DNA from: Ehretia macrophylla
Lineage: Eukaryota > Streptophyta > Magnoliopsida > Boraginales > Ehretiaceae
Reading direction: 5' to 3'
DNA: 64,000 bases
Assembly: GCA_037974665.1 (NCBI GenBank)
Contig: CM075767.1
Coordinates: 31,583,498 to 31,647,497, forward strand
In this document: positions 59,156 through 64,000 of the stretch, piece by piece
How the letters are laid out: every line of letters begins with the position of its first letter
Numbering within the stretch: the stretch's first letter is position 1
Translations under genes and position numbers: made by a program
Notes under the pieces: model-generated
Seen by the model: the letters and a program-made list of their open reading frames with translations, nothing else
What the model was told of the DNA's origin: nothing
Databases searched by the model: none

Positions 59156-59714
59156 GTCATGTTGAGGGCACAATTCCTTTATGTGTTAATGGTTCACAGT
59201 CCCAGCCTAGAAAGATGGCCTATTCATAAGGCCCAATGGGCTTAACGACAACCCATCCGCTTCAACAACCCAGCATCCTCGCAAAAAGAGATATCGACGC
59301 ATTGTAGGGCCCTCTAATGTCCCGCGAGTAAGGTTGTCGTCTTTTTAACAGCTCACGACGTACGATACGGGACGGAAAAACAGAGCAAAACCAGAAAAGT
59401 GGCCTGAAATTGATGAAAATGTTCGATTTTGGGCTCCAAAAAGGGCATAGTGAACGAGCTAGCTGCCCCTGTCGTAGAGCTCTCGAAGAGCTTTCCAACG
59501 GTATGTTGTGTGCCGCTTAACTCCTTACGGATCAAAAGTTATGGGCACCGGAGCGACGGAGACCTCGACACAAGCCCTACGACCTCGGTTTGCAGGCCCA
59601 GCCTCCACGTGAAGCGAAGTTGTCTTGCCCAAGGTGCAGTGGGATTCGATAATAGAAATGTGGTAGATAAAGTATCTTGGTAACCCTAACCGGAGGAAAA
59701 AAAAATTGAAAAAG

Positions 59715-59833
59715 GGGGTGCAACACGAGGAATTTCCAGGGGGTCACCCATCCTAGTACTACTCTCACCCAAGCACGCTTAACTTTAGAGTTCTGATGGG
59801 ATCCGGTGCATTAGTGCTAGTATGATCGCACCC
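59715..59833 (-). rRNA. 5S rRNA: 5S rRNA gene, copy 83
   Basis: Full length. Changes: C15T, C47T, G48A, C67T, G99A, G102T. Confidence 0.89.
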
Positions 59834-60294
59834 GTCATGTTGAGGGCACAATTCCTTTATGTGTTAACGGTTCACAGTCCCAGCCTAGAGAGATGGCCCA
59901 TTCAGAAGGCCCAATGCGCTTAACGACAACCCATCCGCTTCAACAACCCAGCATCCCCGCAAGACGAGATATCAACGTGTTGTAGGGCCCTCTAATGTCC
60001 GGCGACTAAGGTTGTCGTCCTTTTAACAGCTCACGACGTACGATCCGGGACTTAAAAAAAGAGCTAAAAAAGAAAAGTGGCCCGAAACTAATGAAAACAT
60101 TCAATTTTGGTCTCCAAAAAAGGGCACAACGAGCAAGCTGGCTGCCACCACAGTAGAGCTCTCGGAGATCTTTCCAACGGTATGTTGTGTACCGCATAAC
60201 TCCTTACGGATCAAAAGTTATGGGCACCGGAGCGAAGGAGACCTGGTCACAAGCCCTACGCCGTCGGTTTCCTGGCCCAGCCTCCACTTGAAGC

Positions 60295-60312
60295 GAAGTT
60301 GTCTTGGCAACC
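60295..60312. other. Spacer deletion junction, about 51 bp
   Basis: The spacer runs GAAGTTGTCTTGGCAACCC, skipping the segment that normally lies between TTGTCTTGCCC and TATCTTGGCAACC. Both ends carry TCTTG, so the loss probably occurred between these short repeats. Confidence 0.88.
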
Positions 60313-60340
60313 CTAACCGGAGGAAAAAAAATTGAAAAGG

Positions 60341-60459
60341 GGGGTGCAACACGAGGACTTCCCAAGGGGTCACCCATCCGAGTACTACTCTCGCCCAAGC
60401 ACGCTTAACTTCGGAGTTCTGATGGGATCCAGTGCATTAGTGCTGGTATGATCACACCC
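60341..60459 (-). rRNA. 5S rRNA: 5S rRNA gene, copy 84
   Basis: Full length. Changes: C6T, C29T, A80C, C95T. Confidence 0.92.
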
Positions 60460-61017
60460 ATCATGTTGAGGACACAATTCCTTTTTGTGTTAACGGTTCA
60501 CAGTCCCAGCCTAGAGAGATGGCCCATTCAGATGGACCAAAGGGCTTAACAACATCCCATCCGCTTCAACAACGCAGCATCCTCGCAAGACATGATATCG
60601 ACCCGTTGTAGGGCCCTCTAATGTCCCGCGAGTAAGGTTGTTGTCCTTTTAACAGCTCACGATGTACGATCTGGCAGAGAAAAATAGAGCTAAATTAGAA
60701 AAGTGGCCCGAAACTGATGAAAACGTTCGATTTTGGACTCCAAAAAGGGCATAGCAAGCAAGCTAGCTGCCCCCGTCGTAGAGCTTTCGAAGAGCTTTCC
60801 AACGGTATGCTGTGTGCTGTGTAACTCCTTACGGATAAAAAGTTATGGGCACCGGAGCGACGGAGACCTGGTCACAAGCCCTACGCCGTCGGTTTGCCGG
60901 CCCAGTCTCCTCGTGAAGCGAAGTTGTCTTGCCCAAGGTGCCGTGGGATTCGATAATAGAAATGTGGTGGATAAAGTATCTTGGCAACCCTAACCGGAGG
61001 AAAAAAAATTGAAAATG

Positions 61018-61136
61018 GGGGTGCAACACGAGGACTTCCAAGGGGGTCACCCATCGTAGAACTACTCTCGCCCAAGCACGCTTAACTTCGGAGTTCTGAT
61101 GGGATCCGGTGCATTAGTACTGGTATGATCGCACCC
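61018..61136 (-). rRNA. 5S rRNA: 5S rRNA gene, copy 85
   Basis: Full length. Changes: C18T, A77T, G81C in box C, G97T. Confidence 0.92.
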
Positions 61137-61694
61137 GTCATGTTGAGGGCACAATTCCTTTATGTGTTAACAGTTCACAGTCCCAGCCTAGAGGATGGCC
61201 CATCCAGAAGGCCCAATGGGCTTAACGACAACCCATCCGCTTCCACAACCCAGCATCCTCGCAAGACGAGATATCGACACATTGTAGGGCCCTCTAATTT
61301 TCCGTGAGTAAGGTTGTCGTCATTTTAACAGCTCACGACATACGATCCGGGACAGAAAAATAGAGCTAAATTAGAAAAGTGGCCCGAAACTGATGAAAAC
61401 GTTCGATTTTTGGCTCTAAAAATGGCATAGCGAGCAAGCTAGCTACCCCCATCGTAGAGCTCTCGAAGTGCTTTCCAACGGTATGCTGTGCGCTGCATAA
61501 CTCCTTACGGATAAAAAGTTATGGACACCGGAGCGACGGAGACCTGGTCACAAGCCCTACGCCCTCGGTTTGCGGGCCCAGCCTCCACGTGAAGCGAAGT
61601 TGTCTTATCCAAGGTGCAGTGGGATTCAATAATAGAAATCTGGTGGATAAAGTATCTTGGCAACCCTAACCAGAGGAAAAAAAAATTGAAAATG

Positions 61695-61813
61695 GGGGTG
61701 CAACACGAGGACTTCGTAGGGGGTCAACCATCCTAGTACTACTCTAGACCAAGCACGCTTAAATTCAGAGTTCTGATGGGATCCGGTGCATTAGTGCTGG
61801 TATGATCGTACCC
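61695..61813 (-). rRNA. 5S rRNA: 5S rRNA gene, copy 86
   Basis: Full length. Changes: G5A, C47T, G51T, G66T, G68T, G87T, G97A, G98C. It belongs with copies 71 and 72 although about 13 kb away. Confidence 0.87.
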
Positions 61814-62372
61814 GTCATGTTGAGGGCACAATTGCTTTATGTGTTAACGGTTCACAGTCCCAGCCTAGAGAGATGACCCATTTAGCAGGCCCAATGGGCT
61901 TAACGATAACCCATCCGCTTCAACAACCCATCATCCTCGCAAGATGAGATATCGACACGTTGTAGGGCCCTCTAATGTCCGGCGAGTAAGGTTGTCGTCC
62001 TTTTAACAGCACACGACGTACGATCCGGGATGGAAAAGCAGAGATAAAAAAGAAAAGTGACCCGAAACTGAGAAAAACGTTCGATTTTGGGCTCCAAGAA
62101 AAGGCATAACGAGCAAGCTGGCCACACTCGTCGGTGAGCTCTCGGAGAGCTTTCCAACGGTATGCTGCACGCCACGTAACTCCTTACGGATCAAAAGTTA
62201 TGGGCACCGGAACGAACGAGACCTGGTCACAAGCCCTACGCCCTCGGTTTGCAGGCCCACCGTCCACATGAAGCGAAGTTGTCTTGCCCAAGGTGTCGTG
62301 GGATTCGATAATAGAAATGTGGTGGATAAAGTATCCTGGCAACCCTAACCGGAGGAAAAAAAATTTAAAAGG

Positions 62373-62491
62373 CGGGTGCAACACGAGGACTTCCCAGGGG
62401 GTCACCCATCATAGTACTACTCTCGCCCAAGCACACTTAACTTCGGAGTTCTGATGGGATCAGGTGCATTAGTGCTGGTATGATCGCAGCC
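62373..62491 (-). rRNA. 5S rRNA: 5S rRNA gene, copy 87
   Basis: Full length. Changes: G3C in helix I, G30T, C57T in box A, G81T in box C; C118G at the 3' end opposite helix I. Confidence 0.9.
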
Positions 62492-63049
62492 GTCATGTTC
62501 ATGGCCCAATTCCTTTATGTGTTAACGGTTCACAGTCCCAGCCTAGAGAGATAGCCCATTCAGAAGGCCTAATGGGCTTAACGACAACCCATCCACTTCA
62601 ACAACCCAGCATCCTCGCAAGACGAGATATCGACGTATTGTAGGGCCCTCTAATGTCCCGCGAGTAAGGCTGTCGTCCTTTTAACAGCTCACGACGTACG
62701 ATACGGGAAGAAAAAACAGAGCAAAATTAGAAAAGTGACCTGAAACTGATGAAAACCTTTGATTTTGGTCTCCAAAAAAGGCACAGCGAGCGAGCTAGCT
62801 GCCCCCGTCGTAGATCTCTCGAACTGCTTTCCAACGGTATGTTGTGCGCCACGTAACTCCATACGGATCAAAAGTTATGGGCACCGGAGCGATGGAGACC
62901 TGGTCACAAGCCCTACGACCTCGGTTTGCGGGCCCAGCCTCCACGTGAAGCGAAGTTATCTTGCCCAAGGTGCCTTGGGATTCGATAATAGAAATGTGGT
63001 GGATAAAGTATCTTGGCAACCCTAACCAGAGGAAAAAAAATTGAAAAGA

Positions 63050-63167
63050 GGGGTGCAACACGAGGACTTCTCAGGGGTCACCCATCCTAGTACTACTCTC
63101 ACCCAAGCACGCTTAACTTCAGAGTTCTGATGGGATCCGGTGCATTAGTGCTGGTATGATCGCACCC
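63050..63167 (-). rRNA. 5S rRNA: 5S rRNA gene, copy 88
   Basis: 118 nt: one C of the run at 91-95 is missing. Other changes: C47T, C67T, G98A. Confidence 0.91.
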
Positions 63168-63725
63168 GTCATGTTGAGGGCACAATTCTTTTATGTGTTA
63201 ACGGTTCACAGTCCTAGCCTAGAAAGATGGCCCTTTCAGAAGGCCCAATGGGCTTAACGACAACTCAACCGCTTCAACAACCCAGCATCCTCGCAAGACG
63301 AGATATCGACACATTGTAGGGCCCTCTAATGTCCCGTGAGTAAGGTTGTCGTCCTTTTAACAGCTCATGACGTACGATCCGGGACGAAAAACAAAGCTAA
63401 AAAAGAAAAGTGGCCCGAAATGGATAAAAATGTTCGATTTTGGGCTCCAAAAAAGGGTACATCGAGCAAGCTGGCTGCTCCCGTCACAGAGCTCTCGAAT
63501 TGCTTTCCAACGGTATGCTGTGCGCCGCGTAACTCCTTACGGATCAAAATTTATCGGTACCAGAGCGAAGGAGACCTGGTCACAAGCCCTACGCCCTCGG
63601 ATTGCAGGCCCAGCCTCCAAGTGAAGTGAAGTTATCTTGCCCAAGGTGCTGTGGGATTCGATAATAGAAATGTGGTGGATAAAGTATCTTGGCAACCCTA
63701 ACCGGAGGAAAAAAAATTGAAAAGG

Positions 63726-63844
63726 GGGGTGCAATATGAGGACTTCCTAGGGCGTCACCCATCCTAGTACTACTCTCGCCCAAGCACGCTAAACTTCGGA
63801 GTTCTGATGGGATCCGGTGCATTAGTGCTTGTATGATCGCGCCC
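63726..63844 (-). rRNA. 5S rRNA: 5S rRNA gene, copy 89
   Basis: Full length, last gene in the window. Changes: T4C, C15A, A54T in box A, C92G, G97A, G108A, G110A. Confidence 0.88.
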
Positions 63845-64000
63845 GTAATGTTGATGGCACAATTCCTTTATGTGTTAACGGTTCACTATCGCAGCCTAAA
63901 GAAATGGCCCATTCAGAAGGCCCAATGGGCTTAACCACAACCCATCCGCTTCAACAACGCAGCATCCTCGCAAGACGTGATATCTACGTGTTGTAGCGCC
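63845..64000. other. 5S spacer, cut by the window end
   Basis: Normal gene-upstream spacer with the CCTTTATG box and the GGCCCA pair, running off the window after GTGTTGTAGCGCC. Confidence 0.9.

Larger units (their letters stand above)
55381..64000 (-). repeat. 5S rDNA tandem array, block 3
   Basis: The array resumes immediately after the solo LTR and runs off the window. It has 13 full-length 5S genes, with spacing of 676-678 bp except 626 bp before copy 84. The final stretch 63845-64000 is spacer belonging to an incomplete unit. Confidence 0.97.

Noticed and set aside
1-64000. Recurring open frames of 60-120 codons on both strands in nearly every spacer, ending in a similar peptide such as NVVDKVSWQP
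   Set aside because: They overlap one another on opposite strands, arise because one repeat happens to be open in several frames, often run into the 5S gene or its terminator, and vary as freely as the rest of the spacer. Nothing points to translation.
1-64000. CRISPR array or phage-like repeat system
   Set aside because: The regular repeat is a 677-bp 5S rDNA unit with a recognisable gene; there are no short direct repeats with unique spacers and no cas-like genes.
1-64000. Cassandra-type elements (short LTR elements carrying 5S sequence) as the source of the repeats
   Set aside because: The unit size is suggestive, but the 5S genes are full length with correct upstream and terminator signals in strict head-to-tail order, and I see no TG...CA repeats, primer binding site or target duplications around units.

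Overview
The window is a plant nuclear 5S ribosomal DNA array. It has no protein-coding gene that I can support. From end to end it consists of one tandem unit of about 677 bp: a 119-bp 5S rRNA gene on the minus strand and a spacer of about 558 bp. I count 88 full-length 5S genes, one truncated 5S gene, and one unit whose 5S gene is deleted. The 5S sequence (RNA start GGGTGCGATCATACCAGCAC, box A-like AGTTAAGCGTGC, box C-like GGATGGGTGACC), the plant-type upstream signals (C at -1, GC near -13, TATA-like stretch near -28) and the two plant-type LTRs point to a seed plant, most likely an angiosperm. I cannot name the species. The 5S genes stand apart from any 35S rDNA in this window.

Layout: 1-3746, array block 1, with the 5S-less unit and the truncated gene near 2.0-2.6 kb. 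3747-4922, a 5'-truncated LTR fragment. 4923-51973, array block 2 (70 genes), which contains a three-unit higher-order repeat (about 9.44-15.06 kb), a 675-bp dimer (17.4-18.7 kb), a mosaic 3-4-unit repeat (25.9-30.1 kb), a five-unit segmental duplication of period about 3371 bp (30.18-36.6 kb) and a 678-bp dimer (45.06-46.34 kb). 51974-55380, a complete solo LTR of 3407 bp flanked by a perfect 5-bp duplication CACAG. 55381-64000, array block 3.

In the 5S entries, RNA position 1 is the first transcribed base and changes are given against the majority sequence of this array. Functional landmarks in that numbering are helix I (1-9 with 111-119), box A (about 50-64), the intermediate element (about 67-72) and box C (about 80-90). 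No copy matches the majority exactly; the best (copies 6, 31, 67, 68) differ at one base and the worst at 8-11. Most recurrent changes fall on the CpG sites of the gene, in the C-to-T or G-to-A direction. This fits a heavily methylated, slowly decaying part of an array that is still being reshuffled by unequal exchange, rather than a uniformly active homogenised core. The many 60-120-codon open frames seen in every unit on both strands are shadows of the repeat.
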